Positions 34,160 to 43,662 of a DNA stretch of 64,000 nt are shown piece by piece (the first letter of the stretch is position 1; every line of letters begins with the position of its first letter). The stretch is from CBDDKS01 sp965230335 (GTDB taxonomy: Bacteria; Pseudomonadota; Gammaproteobacteria; Enterobacterales; Kangiellaceae), in the NCBI GenBank assembly GCA_965230335.1, contig CBDDKS010000006.1, forward strand, positions 2,046,001-2,110,000. Reading direction: 5' to 3'. The notes below the pieces were generated by a model. The model ran no database searches. It worked only from the letters and a program-made list of their open reading frames with translations, and was not told the origin of the DNA. The translations under genes were made by a program, and so were the position numbers.

Positions 34160-35371
34160 ATGCTGAATATCATATTTGTTGATGATGAGCCAAATGTACT
34201 GAGGGGGTTAAAACGCATATTAAGACCCATGCGTAACGATTGGAATATGGTATTTTGTGAGTCAGCTGATGAAGCACTGAAGTCTCTTAGTGAGCAAGCA
34301 TTTGATGTGATTGTCAGTGATATTCGAATGCCAGGGATGAGTGGTGTACAGTTATTAAATCAGGTGAAAACAGAATATCCGAAGATTATTCGATTGGCCT
34401 TATCGGGTGATGCAGGATCTGAAACAGAACTAGAATGTGCAAAGGCGGCACACCAGTTTTTATCCAAACCAACAGATGGTGATGTTTTAAAATCAGCCAT
34501 CAGTCGGGCTGCAAATCTTAGGGATGTGGTGGTTGATGAGCGGGTGCAAGCCATGATTGGTTCTGTTGATGCTTTACCCAGTTTACCTGAACTTTATCAA
34601 AGGGTATTGGAAGAAGCAGCTGATCCCAATGGTAGTGTCGGTAAAATTGGCGATATTATTGGTGAAGACATTGCCATGACAACAAAAGTGTTGCAGCTGG
34701 TTAATTCGGCTTTTTTCGGGATACCACGAAAGATAGAGTCGGTACAGCATGCCGCATCACTTTTGGGTATTGATGTCTTAAAATCCTTGGTTTTGGCCCA
34801 GGAGGTTTTTCAGTCTTTTGATGAAAAAGATTTGGGTGGATTGGATTTATATAATCTGACGCACCATAGTAATCAAGTGGCTTCGTTGGCAAGAACATTT
34901 GCCCAGGAGGCTGGTATGCCCAGAAAACTGTGTGATGACGCCTTAATGGCAGGCCTCATGCATAATGTGGGTAAACTGGTTTTGGCAAGCTCTTTTCCAG
35001 AACGTTATGAGGTGGTCACAACAGGTTATGCCAATGGTATTGATTTTCGAGAGGCAGAAAGTAAAGAATTTGGCATCACTCATGAAATAGTCGGTGGCTA
35101 TCTTTTGGGTATGTGGGGTTTGCCGAACCCTATCGTGGAAGCCATTTCTTTTCATCATAGCCCGAGTTCCAGTGCAACGGCAGAGTTATCTATATTATCC
35201 TGTCTTTATTTAGCAGTGACTTTAATTAATGCCGACAGACGATCTAAATTGGATGGAGAGCTTGAGAATTTCCTGGATATGGGCTATTTATTGGAGATAT
35301 ATGATGAAGAAACACTGAGAAAATATATCGATATTTTACATAAAAAGAATGAGGAAACAGAGTCATCGTGA
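34160..35371 (+). CDS. Response regulator with HDOD output domain
   Basis: The receiver domain (1-120) has IIFVDDEPNVLRGL and acceptor Asp in VIVSDIRMPGMSG. The HDOD domain (about 135-335) begins LPSLPELYQRVLEEAADP and includes VLQLVNSAFFG, VQHAASLLGIDVLKSLVL and GLMHNVGKL, where the HD pair is HN, as is common in this non-catalytic family. HDOD proteins usually act as protein or nucleotide-signal adaptors. It starts at ATG 34160 behind GGGAG, 20 bases after the kinase. Its stop overlaps the next start (GTGA). Confidence 0.92.
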   Translation: MLNIIFVDDEPNVLRGLKRILRPMRNDWNMVFCESADEALKSLSEQAFDVIVSDIRMPGMSGVQLLNQVKTEYPKIIRLALSGDAGSETELECAKAAHQFLSKPTDGDVLKSAISRAANLRDVVVDERVQAMIGSVDALPSLPELYQRVLEEAADPNGSVGKIGDIIGEDIAMTTKVLQLVNSAFFGIPRKIESVQHAASLLGIDVLKSLVLAQEVFQSFDEKDLGGLDLYNLTHHSNQVASLARTFAQEAGMPRKLCDDALMAGLMHNVGKLVLASSFPERYEVVTTGYANGIDFREAESKEFGITHEIVGGYLLGMWGLPNPIVEAISFHHSPSSSATAELSILSCLYLAVTLINADRRSKLDGELENFLDMGYLLEIYDEETLRKYIDILHKKNEETESS

Positions 35372-36510
35372 ATGTTAAAGTCATGCTTGTCGATGATGAG
35401 CCTAATGTATTGAGCGGATACGCTAGAACATTACGCAAGCATTTTAAAATTACCACCTGTACCAGTGGTGCTGAAGCACTGGATGTTGCCAGTAAAAATG
35501 GACCTTTTGCCGTTGTTGTGTCTGATATGCGAATGCCAGAAATGAATGGCGTCGAATTATTATCTCGTTTAAAGAAAATGCAACCTCATACCGTCAGGAT
35601 GATGTTAACCGGTAATTCTGATCAACAAACGGCCATTGATGCGGTGAATCAAGGCGATGTTTTTCGATTTATGAACAAACCTTGTTCTCCCAAAGCGATG
35701 GCAGAATCATTGCAGGCGGGTATTCGACAGTATCGTTTAATTCATGCAGAAAAGGAGCTTTTGGAAAAAACAGTGAAGGGTAGCGTCAATGTTTTATCAG
35801 AAGTGCTATCGTTAACCAAACCCGATATTTTTGGTCGAACCAATCGTTATAAATCCAACATGTTGGCTTGTGCAAAGCAGTTGGATATTGAAATTGACTG
35901 GACATTAGAAACAATTGCTTTATTGAGTTTAATCGGTACGGTGTCTTTTTCTGATGCCATTGTAGAAAAAGCGTTGTCAGGCGGTGTGCTATCTGATAAC
36001 GACAGTAAAGCTTTTCATAATCATCCTATTATTGGTGCGGATGTACTGAGTAAAATTCCCCGTATGGAAGCGGTTGCAAAAAGTATTCGCTATCAAAGGA
36101 AAAATTTTGATGGCTCAGGTGAACCTAAAGATGATGTGAAAGGCGCTGAAATACCCATAGGTGCCAGGTTGCTAAGAGTGGTGACAGAAATGGATTCATT
36201 GGAACAGTCTGGTATGCAAATACAGGATGTTCTCAATATGATGTCTACAAAAAACCATATTTATGATCCAGACATAGTCAATGCCTTGATAAAAATCCAT
36301 TCCTGCAATGACAATAGTAATGTTAGAGAAGTGAATGTGTATCAGTTAACGGATAACATGGAATTGGCACAGGATGTTATTACAGAGTCGGGCACTTTAC
36401 TGATTGCAAAAGGGCAAATGTTATCGCCTTCTGCAAAAGAACGTTTAATTAATTTTAGTAAAAATGGCGTTATCAAAGAGGTTGTTGTTGTTAAATTGTT
36501 GAAGGAATGA
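35368..36510 (+). CDS. Response regulator with a degenerate HD-GYP domain
   Basis: The receiver (1-120) has MLVDDEPNVLSGY and acceptor Asp in VVVSDMRMPEMNG. The output region has the HD-GYP frame but not its chemistry. The expected LLHDIGK is LLSLIGT, the HP in NHPIIGADVL survives, and HHExxDGxGYP has become YQRKNFDGSGEP. The C-terminal 60 residues (GTLLIAKGQMLSPSAKERL) are the small domain that often follows HD-GYP or HDOD. It probably binds partners rather than hydrolysing cyclic-di-GMP. The start GTG 35368 overlaps the upstream stop. It is the last gene of the four-gene unit. Confidence 0.88.
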   Translation: MNVKVMLVDDEPNVLSGYARTLRKHFKITTCTSGAEALDVASKNGPFAVVVSDMRMPEMNGVELLSRLKKMQPHTVRMMLTGNSDQQTAIDAVNQGDVFRFMNKPCSPKAMAESLQAGIRQYRLIHAEKELLEKTVKGSVNVLSEVLSLTKPDIFGRTNRYKSNMLACAKQLDIEIDWTLETIALLSLIGTVSFSDAIVEKALSGGVLSDNDSKAFHNHPIIGADVLSKIPRMEAVAKSIRYQRKNFDGSGEPKDDVKGAEIPIGARLLRVVTEMDSLEQSGMQIQDVLNMMSTKNHIYDPDIVNALIKIHSCNDNSNVREVNVYQLTDNMELAQDVITESGTLLIAKGQMLSPSAKERLINFSKNGVIKEVVVVKLLKE

Positions 36511-36763
36511 TGATAAGTATTTGGTTCATATATCACTGGATCAGCATGCTTTGGTAGTGTGATTATCTTTGTGAAAGATGCCGTCATTTAAGATGAGTCA
36601 AAATAATGATTCACTGTTTTATGCCAGTTTAAAGTGATTTAGCTATATCTTAAAATAATATATATAAATATTTCTTCTTGTAACGGACACATTAATGTCA
36701 CTCATTTGCCATACCTGAAAAATATATTGCAATCTCCATTTAAAAAACATGTTGGAGAATAAA

Positions 36764-38077
36764 ATGAAATATTTACAAAAAATGATTACCGTTTTTCTTT
36801 GTGCAGGATGTGGTTTTATGAACCCTGTTTCTGCAGATAGTAAAAAATCATACGATTTTTTTGATTCATCAAACAAAGCATCGGTATTTAAATTTAGAAA
36901 TCATGCAGTGCAACTGGGTGTTCGTCCTTTTTATTTAGTGGATGATATGGATAATGGACAACTAAAAAAAGAGTTAAGTCATTGTGCAAACACTATTCGG
37001 AAATATAAAAAAAGTAATTTTTCTATTGGCCATAGAGGAGCGCCAATGCAATTTCCTGAGCATACCAAAGAGTCTTATATTGCTGCGGCAAGACAAGGTG
37101 CTGGTATCTTGGAATGTGATGTGACTTTTACAAAAGATAGAGAGCTGGTTTGTCGTCATTCACAATGTGACTTGCATACAACGACAAATATCTTAGCAAC
37201 ACCTTTAGCAAAAAGATGTTCAGAGCCTTTCTCTCCTGCCATTTATGATGATGAAGGCAATTTAATTCAACCAGCAACGGCAAAGTGTTGTACCAGTGAT
37301 ATCACCTTGGCTGAATTTAAAACACTGAAAGGGAAAATGGATGCAGCTAATTCTGGAGCAACCAATTTAGCTGATTATATGAACGCAACAGCAAACTGGA
37401 GAACCGATCTTTATACACAAAATGCAACTTTGTTAACTCATGCAGAAAGCATTGAGTTATTTAAATCGCTTAATGTGAAAATGACACCAGAACTTAAATC
37501 GCCTAGTGTGCCTATGCCTTATGAAGGCACTTATACGCAAGAAGATTATGCGCAACAAATGATCGATGAGTATAAAGCGGCAGGCGTTAAACCTAGAAAT
37601 GTTTATGCGCAATCGTTTAATTTACAAGACGTATTATATTGGATCAATAATGAACCCAGATTTGGTAGGCAAGCCGTTTATTTGGATGGTCGTTACAGTG
37701 ACCCAACATTTGATTTTAGAAATCCATCAACATGGTCACCCAGCATGGATGAATTAGCACAATCAGGCGTTAAGATTTTGGCACCACCAACATGGATGCT
37801 TTTGGATTTGGATAGTGACAATGCTATTGTGCCTTCTATTTATGCTGATAAAGCCAAGTATGCAGGTCTTAAGTTAATTACCTGGACATTAGAGCGTTCC
37901 GGTTTATTGGCAACAGGTGGCGGTTGGTACTATCAATCAATAACGCCTGTGATTAACAATGATGGGGATATGCTACATGTGTTAGATGTATTAGCTCAGG
38001 ATGTTGGTGTGATTGGTATTTTCTCTGATTGGCCTGCCACTACAACCTTTTATGCAAATTGTAAGCGTATCAGATAA
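36764..38077 (+). CDS. Exported glycerophosphodiester phosphodiesterase-like protein
   Basis: GDPD-family TIM-barrel enzyme, predicted to release glycerol 3-phosphate from deacylated phospholipids in the periplasm. The core motif is IGHRGAPMQFPEHTKESY...ILECDVTFTKDRELVCRH, with the catalytic His pair (HR and RHSQ) and metal-binding Glu/Asp. LKLITWTLERSG near the end is the late barrel strand. A signal peptide (MKYLQKMITVFLCAGCGF, cut near VSA) supports export. At 438 aa it is longer than GlpQ, with a Cys-containing insert (AKRCSEPF, AKCCTSD). ATG 36764 is preferred over 36749 because TTGGAG lies seven bases ahead. Confidence 0.87.
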   Translation: MKYLQKMITVFLCAGCGFMNPVSADSKKSYDFFDSSNKASVFKFRNHAVQLGVRPFYLVDDMDNGQLKKELSHCANTIRKYKKSNFSIGHRGAPMQFPEHTKESYIAAARQGAGILECDVTFTKDRELVCRHSQCDLHTTTNILATPLAKRCSEPFSPAIYDDEGNLIQPATAKCCTSDITLAEFKTLKGKMDAANSGATNLADYMNATANWRTDLYTQNATLLTHAESIELFKSLNVKMTPELKSPSVPMPYEGTYTQEDYAQQMIDEYKAAGVKPRNVYAQSFNLQDVLYWINNEPRFGRQAVYLDGRYSDPTFDFRNPSTWSPSMDELAQSGVKILAPPTWMLLDLDSDNAIVPSIYADKAKYAGLKLITWTLERSGLLATGGGWYYQSITPVINNDGDMLHVLDVLAQDVGVIGIFSDWPATTTFYANCKRIR

Positions 38078-38130
38078 ATAGCAAGTCATAAGTCATTCAT
38101 ATAAGTAATAAGCAAGGAATAGTCTCTTAG

Positions 38131-38170
38131 TAAATCTATCGTATTGTAGGGAGGCAATACGATAGATTTA
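38131..38170. terminator. 16-bp perfect hairpin between convergent genes
   Basis: TAAATCTATCGTATTG (38131-38146) and its exact complement (38155-38170) flank an 8-base loop, between the phosphodiesterase gene and pilR, which converge. No T-run follows on either side, so it is a terminator or mRNA 3'-end stabiliser of uncertain type. Confidence 0.6.
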
Positions 38171-38185
38171 GCGCATATTACTCTT

Positions 38186-39544
38186 TTAATCAATGTTTAA
38201 TTTTTTTAGTCGATAACGAATAGCTCGAAAACTGATGCCTAAATATTCCGCGGCAGCTGTTTTATTACCATTAAATTTTTCCAGAGCATTTAATAATAAT
38301 TCTTTTTCAATGTTTTCCAGGTATTTTTCGAGAGGTTCGCTGCCTCGTGCTGCATCATGTGGTTGACTGTTTTTTGTATTGTCCGTTGTTGTTGAGGTGG
38401 TTTGAGACAGTTTTAAATCAATATCATAAATGGTGTTTTCATTACAAAGGGCTAATGCACGCTCTAAAATATTTTCCAGTTCACGTATGTTTCCTGGGAA
38501 AGAATAAGACATGAGTTTTTCAACAGCAGATTTTTTTATTTTAGGCAATTCAATATTATTTCTATTGGATAATCTTTCTAGAAAATATTTTATCAGTAAA
38601 GGAATGTCTTCAGTGTGTTCTCTCAAAGCAGGAACATTCACTTCTATGACATTAATTCTGTAAAATAAATCCTGTCGGAATTTTCCTTGGTCTACTAATG
38701 TGTTGAGATGTTTATGTGAGGCTGAAATAATACGAACATCAACAGAGAGTTCACTTTCTGAGCCTACAGGTCGAATGCTTCTTTCCTGAATCGCTCTTAA
38801 TAATTTTACCTGCATAGATAAAGGTAAGTCTGCAATTTCGTCAAGAAACAGAGTGCCACCGTTGGCGGCTTGAAATAATCCGGCTTTATCTTGCGTAGCA
38901 CCTGTGAAACTGCCTTTTTTATGACCAAAAAATTCACTTTCCATGAGTTCACTGGGAATAGCACCACAGTTGATGGCGATAAAAGCCTGTTTATTTCTTG
39001 AACTGTTTTTATGAATCAATTGTGCTACCATTTCTTTACCTGTACCGGATTCTCCAATAATGTAGACAGGTGCCTGGCTATTGGCAACTTTTAAAATGGT
39101 TTGTTTTAAAGACTTTATTTGTGGACTGTTACCAATCAGTTGTCGGTTCTGTATTTTATAAGATGTCTTTTTGGTGTGATGTGCCTGAATGGCACTGGAG
39201 ATAAGATTGCGTAAATTATTTAATTCAATAGGTTTGGAAAGAAAGTCAAAAGCGCCCAGTTTCATTGCCTCAATGGCTGTATTAACATTACCGTGTGCTG
39301 TGATAACAGCAATAGGTGTCGATTTTTTTTGCTCCTGTAACAGACTGATTAACTCAAAACCATTGCCATCTGGCAGTTTCATATCGGTAAGGCAAAAGTC
39401 AAAGGTGTGTTGGTTTAATAATACTTTTCCTTTGGCAACCGTATCTGCTGTATGAAAATCAATATCCATTTGTTCTAGTGTCATAGACAAAAGCTCAAGA
39501 ATATCTGGTTCATCATCAATAATAAGTGCTAATGGTTTGGTCAT
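38186..39544 (-). CDS. pilR: Sigma-54 response regulator PilR
   Basis: Partner of PilS; activates sigma-54 transcription of type IV pilin genes in known systems. The receiver has ALIIDDEPDILELL and acceptor Asp in FCLTDMKLPDGNG. The AAA+ domain has GESGTGKE, GSFTGA in place of GAFTGA (as found in PilR proteins) and GGTLFLDEIADLP. The C-terminal Fis helix-turn-helix is FNGNKTAAAEYLGISFRAIRYRL in two parts. The length of 452 aa fits. It lies 19 bases after pilS. No pilin gene is next to it in this window. Confidence 0.93.
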   Translation of the reverse strand: MTKPLALIIDDEPDILELLSMTLEQMDIDFHTADTVAKGKVLLNQHTFDFCLTDMKLPDGNGFELISLLQEQKKSTPIAVITAHGNVNTAIEAMKLGAFDFLSKPIELNNLRNLISSAIQAHHTKKTSYKIQNRQLIGNSPQIKSLKQTILKVANSQAPVYIIGESGTGKEMVAQLIHKNSSRNKQAFIAINCGAIPSELMESEFFGHKKGSFTGATQDKAGLFQAANGGTLFLDEIADLPLSMQVKLLRAIQERSIRPVGSESELSVDVRIISASHKHLNTLVDQGKFRQDLFYRINVIEVNVPALREHTEDIPLLIKYFLERLSNRNNIELPKIKKSAVEKLMSYSFPGNIRELENILERALALCNENTIYDIDLKLSQTTSTTTDNTKNSQPHDAARGSEPLEKYLENIEKELLLNALEKFNGNKTAAAEYLGISFRAIRYRLKKLNID

Positions 39545-39563
39545 AATAATTATTTAGTCACTG

Positions 39564-41207
39564 TTATGGTAAAGAAAAAGAGGTTTTATCAGGCAAGGCT
39601 GTTTCTTGGAGTGTTGTATTGCTTTTTGAAAAAGAGATTCTAAAGCAACTACCACCAGAAGGTATAGGAATATAATCAAGATGAGCCTGATTGATTTCAC
39701 AAAGTTCACGAGATACGTAAAGTCCTAGGCCAGTACCTGAATTACTGCTGGTGAAGAAGGGTTCAAAAATGCTTTCTGCTTGTTGTGGTTCAATACCAAG
39801 ACCATTATCAATAATATCTAAAAAGAATTGTTTTGTTTTGGGGTTGAAGTCAGAGATTAACGTGAGTCGTTTTTTTTGATTGGTAGCAAAAGCATGTTTT
39901 AATGCATTTTCACATAAATTATAAATGACCTGATGTAATTGGCTGGTATCAAACATGACCGTTTGATTTTCTGGTTGAATCTGTAAGGTAATATTAAAAT
40001 CCTGTTTTAAATCGTGATCTGATTTGAATTCGTGAATGGTATTTTCCAAAATGGGTAATAGCTTTATAAAGCTGGGCTGTGATGGTTTTTTTCTGGAAAG
40101 TTGCATTACATTTTCAATAATGATATTCACCCGATTAGCATTTTTTTCAATAATGGAAACCAGTTTTTTTTCTTTTTCAGTGATGATTTTTGATTCATCC
40201 AGTAGTTGTGCAGCATGACTTAATGCGCCTAATGGATTTCTGATTTCATGAGCAATACTGGCTGTGAGTCTTCCTAGAGACGCGAGTTTTAAATCCAGTG
40301 CCTGTTTGGTCATCGGTGTACTGTCTTCCAGAAAAATGAGATAAATATGTTGTTCTTTGTCAATAATGGTAACAGAAACATGGATAACCGGCGATGTTGG
40401 AGAATGGCGCATAGATAAAGAAGTGACATCGTCCTGCTGTTGCCATTGCTTTAGAATATCGTCCAGTTTAGGGCTGATATGATTTAGAGATTGACCTACT
40501 GCATTTTCAGGCATATCCAATAATGTCCAGGCTGCTGTATTAATAAATTGAATTCGACTTCGATAACCGACAACAATCACACCTGTTTTCATAAATTGAA
40601 TAATATGTTCATTTAACTTTTCCATGTTGGCAAGAATGGCGCTGGTCGACTCAATTTGCAGTTGACTTTCTTTTAATCGTTTTGCAGTGATAAGAGCAAA
40701 GAGAGCAATAGAAAAAAAAGTAGCGCCTAAAAAACCAGCCTGTGTAATTTGATTAATGCGCTGACTGTCCAGTAAATGGAAATAAAAAGCTTCCGATAAT
40801 ACGGCTGTGGTAGCGATGGCGGCAAAGGTCATCGAACGATAATTGGAAATTAACAGACAGCCTGTCATGACTGAAACTGCCATCAGCATACCGAGCCCTG
40901 TACTAATACTGCCACTGGCATGAATGAAAATGGTGATGAAACAAATATCCAGTAATACCTGAAGCTCTATATTAAGGCGTAAATTCTTTTTGATATAGTG
41001 ATTGGTGATAAAAAAAGTAAAGCTCAAAAAACAATGACTCATCACTGACCAATAAAATAAAGAAGGGTTTCTTTTTCCGAAAAAGATATATTGATCCTGT
41101 AATAAAAAGAATATCAATAAACTAAAAGCAGTGATAATACGAAAAGTCGTATAAATTTGCAGGGCACGCCACCGCGTATTTTGATATTCAAGCTGTATGG
41201 AATTCAT
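39564..41207 (-). CDS. pilS: Sensor histidine kinase PilS
   Basis: Membrane kinase paired with PilR. The first 180 residues hold six hydrophobic segments (for example IITAFSLLIFFLLQ, FLSFTFFITNHYI, LLDICFITIFIHA), the PilS sensor arrangement. A PAS-like domain (about 195-305) follows. The H-box is LTASIAHEIRNPLGALSHAA, with NLCENALKHAF, DIIDNGLGIEP and GTGLGLYVSREL completing the kinase core. The length of 547 aa is normal. It is transcribed away from nadE. Confidence 0.93.
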   Translation of the reverse strand: MNSIQLEYQNTRWRALQIYTTFRIITAFSLLIFFLLQDQYIFFGKRNPSLFYWSVMSHCFLSFTFFITNHYIKKNLRLNIELQVLLDICFITIFIHASGSISTGLGMLMAVSVMTGCLLISNYRSMTFAAIATTAVLSEAFYFHLLDSQRINQITQAGFLGATFFSIALFALITAKRLKESQLQIESTSAILANMEKLNEHIIQFMKTGVIVVGYRSRIQFINTAAWTLLDMPENAVGQSLNHISPKLDDILKQWQQQDDVTSLSMRHSPTSPVIHVSVTIIDKEQHIYLIFLEDSTPMTKQALDLKLASLGRLTASIAHEIRNPLGALSHAAQLLDESKIITEKEKKLVSIIEKNANRVNIIIENVMQLSRKKPSQPSFIKLLPILENTIHEFKSDHDLKQDFNITLQIQPENQTVMFDTSQLHQVIYNLCENALKHAFATNQKKRLTLISDFNPKTKQFFLDIIDNGLGIEPQQAESIFEPFFTSSNSGTGLGLYVSRELCEINQAHLDYIPIPSGGSCFRISFSKSNTTLQETALPDKTSFSLP

Positions 41208-41382
41208 TCGGGTATAAAGGTATTTCGCTAATAATAGTATTCTTTTCTTTCATTTTAGTTGACTTATAAGGTTTAGTGAATGTTTTGCGATAACAGACTA
41301 AATAAGAGACAATAACCAGTAAATCGTAAAACAGAGCAAAAAACGTTATCAACGTAAAATTTTTATTGGTTAAGTAGTAAAT

Positions 41383-43020
41383 ATGCGTATTGTATTAGCC
41401 CAGGTTAATCCGAAAGTAGGGGACATTCATTATAACAAAGAGATGATTTTGCGGTGTGTCGAGCAAGAATATGCTGCGCATCAACCCGATATTATCGTAT
41501 TTTCTGAATTAGTGATTTGTGGTTATCCGCCAGAGGACTTGTTATTAAGAGATGACTTGCATCATCAGATACAAAAAGCTCTTAATGAGATAACTGAGGT
41601 CTGCTCTCAAGTGGCTTTGGTCATAGGGCATCCAGAAAAAACAACAGAAGGCATTTATAATGCAGCTTCTTTTATTGAGGGAGGAAAACGACAGCATGTT
41701 TATTTTAAGCAAAAATTACCTAACTATTCAGTATTTGATGAAAAGCGCTACTTTATGGCAGGTAGCGAGCCTTGTGTTGTTGATTTCAAAGGCAGAAAAA
41801 TAGGTCTGGTGATCTGTGAAGATCTTTGGCATGAAGCGCCAGTGAAACAGACAAAAATGGCCGGTGCAGATATTATCTTATCACCGAATGCATCGCCTTA
41901 TCATTTTGGACACAGAAACGATAGAGTTCAGATTGTGCAGACAAGAGCAAGAGAAAATGCATTAGGTATCTTGTATGTGAATCAGGTCGGTGGGCAGGAC
42001 GAGCTGGTTTTTGATGGACGCTCTTTGGTTGTCAATGAACAAGGGCAATTGATGCATGAAATGCTGGCCTTTGAAGAAGATCATTATTGTATTGAGTGGA
42101 AAGAGAACACAATAAACCGTCTTGAGGCCACACCAACACTTTCATCTATGAGCCTGGAGCAGGAAATTTATCAGGCTTTGGTGTTAGGCGTAAAAGATTA
42201 TGTGAAAAAAAATGGCTTTAAAGGGGCATTGCTGGGTTTATCGGGAGGCATTGATTCTGCTTTAACATTGTCAATTGCTGTGGATGCGCTAGGTGCAGAA
42301 GATGTTGAAGCTGTGATGATGCCTTATCAATATACCTCAGATATGAGTCTTGAAGATGCAGAAACCGAAGCCAGAGTATTAGGTGTGCATTATCGAGTGA
42401 TGTCTATTGAATCCATTTATCATGCCTTTATAAAAACATTGGAACCTGCCTTTGAAGACTCAGAGGTCGACACAACAGAACAAAACCTGCAATCACGTTG
42501 TCGAGGCACTTTATTGATGGCGTTATCCAATAAAACAGGGCGTCTGGTTTTAACCACTGGGAATAAATCGGAAGTTGCCGTGGGTTACGCCACCTTATAT
42601 GGTGATATGGCTGGTGGATTTGATGTGTTAAAAGATGTTCCCAAAACCTGGGTGTATCGTTTGGCACACTATCGTAATCAGGTTGCCCATCATCAAAACC
42701 AGCAGGAGGTCATCCCACGACGTGTCATAGAAAGAGCCCCTTCAGCAGAATTGGCACCTGATCAAACGGATCAGGATTCATTACCTGACTATGCAACGCT
42801 GGACGCCATTTTAGAAGCCTATGTGGTCGATGATAAAAGCATCTCTGATATAGTGGCATTGGGTTTTGAAAGAGAAACCGTTGTGCAGGTGATGTGCTTA
42901 GTAGATAGTAATGAATTTAAACGTCGTCAGGCACCGCCGGGTGTGCGTATTAGCCGCAGAGCATTTGGACGTGATCGTCGTTATCCGATCACTTCAGGTT
43001 TTACTAAAGCATTACAGTGA
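41383..43020 (+). CDS. nadE: Glutamine-dependent NAD+ synthetase
   Basis: Last step of NAD synthesis, amidating deamido-NAD with glutamine nitrogen. The N-terminal nitrilase-type amidase (about 1-250) has its Glu in FSELVICGYPPEDLL, Lys in FKQKLPNYSVFDE and Cys in GLVICEDLWHE. The C-terminal synthetase has the PP-loop LLGLSGGIDSALTLSIAVD, TTGNKSEVAVGYATLYGDM and RAPSAELAPDQTDQDSLPDY. The length of 545 aa is normal for the two-domain bacterial form. glnB follows 97 bases later. Confidence 0.97.
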   Translation: MRIVLAQVNPKVGDIHYNKEMILRCVEQEYAAHQPDIIVFSELVICGYPPEDLLLRDDLHHQIQKALNEITEVCSQVALVIGHPEKTTEGIYNAASFIEGGKRQHVYFKQKLPNYSVFDEKRYFMAGSEPCVVDFKGRKIGLVICEDLWHEAPVKQTKMAGADIILSPNASPYHFGHRNDRVQIVQTRARENALGILYVNQVGGQDELVFDGRSLVVNEQGQLMHEMLAFEEDHYCIEWKENTINRLEATPTLSSMSLEQEIYQALVLGVKDYVKKNGFKGALLGLSGGIDSALTLSIAVDALGAEDVEAVMMPYQYTSDMSLEDAETEARVLGVHYRVMSIESIYHAFIKTLEPAFEDSEVDTTEQNLQSRCRGTLLMALSNKTGRLVLTTGNKSEVAVGYATLYGDMAGGFDVLKDVPKTWVYRLAHYRNQVAHHQNQQEVIPRRVIERAPSAELAPDQTDQDSLPDYATLDAILEAYVVDDKSISDIVALGFERETVVQVMCLVDSNEFKRRQAPPGVRISRRAFGRDRRYPITSGFTKALQ

Positions 43021-43117
43021 TAACAATCTGTTGTCGTAACAAAAAAACTGTAGTAACAAAAAAGAAATACAATAATAAAAACAATGTGTATCGATTGAAT
43101 CATTAGGTGTATGAATC

Positions 43118-43462
43118 ATGTCAATAAAACGAATAGAAGCTATTATCAAACCTTTTAAACTGGATGATGTGCGTGAGGCATTACAGGATTTGGGTGTCAT
43201 GGGAATGACCGTCACAGAAGTAAAAGGATTTGGTCGACAAAAAGGACATACAGAACTTTATCGGGGCGCTGAATATATGGTTGATTTTTTACCCAAAGTT
43301 AAAATTGAAGTCATGGTCAAAGCGTCTTTAGTGAACACTTGTGTCGATGCCATTTTGGAAGTCGCCAGAACAGGAAAAATCGGTGATGGAAAAATATTTA
43401 TCAGTGATGTTGAGCGGGTGATTCGTATTCGAACGGGTGATGAAGGAGAAGAGGCTATTTAA
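43118..43462 (+). CDS. glnB: Nitrogen regulatory protein P-II
   Basis: Trimeric signal protein that reads 2-oxoglutarate, ATP/ADP and glutamine-dependent uridylylation, and controls NtrB and the glutamine synthetase adenylyltransferase. Marks are AIIKPFKLDDVREAL, VTEVKGFGRQKGHTELYRG, the T-loop tyrosine Tyr53 in RGAEYMVDFLPK (Tyr51 in the usual numbering; two extra N-terminal residues here) and ARTGKIGDGKIFI. It is 114 aa. Not linked to amtB, so glnB is preferred to glnK. It belongs functionally with glnA-ntrBC at 14.5-19.6 kb. Confidence 0.95.
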   Translation: MSIKRIEAIIKPFKLDDVREALQDLGVMGMTVTEVKGFGRQKGHTELYRGAEYMVDFLPKVKIEVMVKASLVNTCVDAILEVARTGKIGDGKIFISDVERVIRIRTGDEGEEAI

Positions 43463-43489
43463 TTTTATTATTCTTTTCTTATTTTTAAA

Positions 43490-43640
43490 TAATCCATGTT
43501 AAATATGATTCAGACTTTCATCCCTGAAGTCCGTTGTCTTAATAATTATCGGTAACAAATACCTTCCGTAGGCATATTCAGGGCGTTTGCTGACTTTTTG
43601 CTCCTGAAAAGTCAGTCGCGATGATGACATCATCGTGAAA
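43490..43640. repeat. Dispersed structured repeat, copy 1
   Basis: The glnB-bamD gap contains a block shared with 58290-58590: AATAATCCAT, ATTCAGACTTT...CCCTGAA, ACAAATACC and TTTGCTGACTTTTTGCT. It has hairpins GACTT/AAGTC, CTGACTTTT/AAAAGTCAG (43590-43598 with 43607-43615) and CGATGAT-GAC-ATCATCG (43619-43635). It lies between convergent genes and may end both transcripts. Confidence 0.6.
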
Positions 43641-43662
43641 CTACGTATTTATATTTAAAAAC

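Noticed and set aside
38990..39005. Extra copy of the ATAAACAG repeat inside pilR
   Set aside because: AGCCTGTTTATTTCTTG encodes conserved PilR residues; similarity is by chance.
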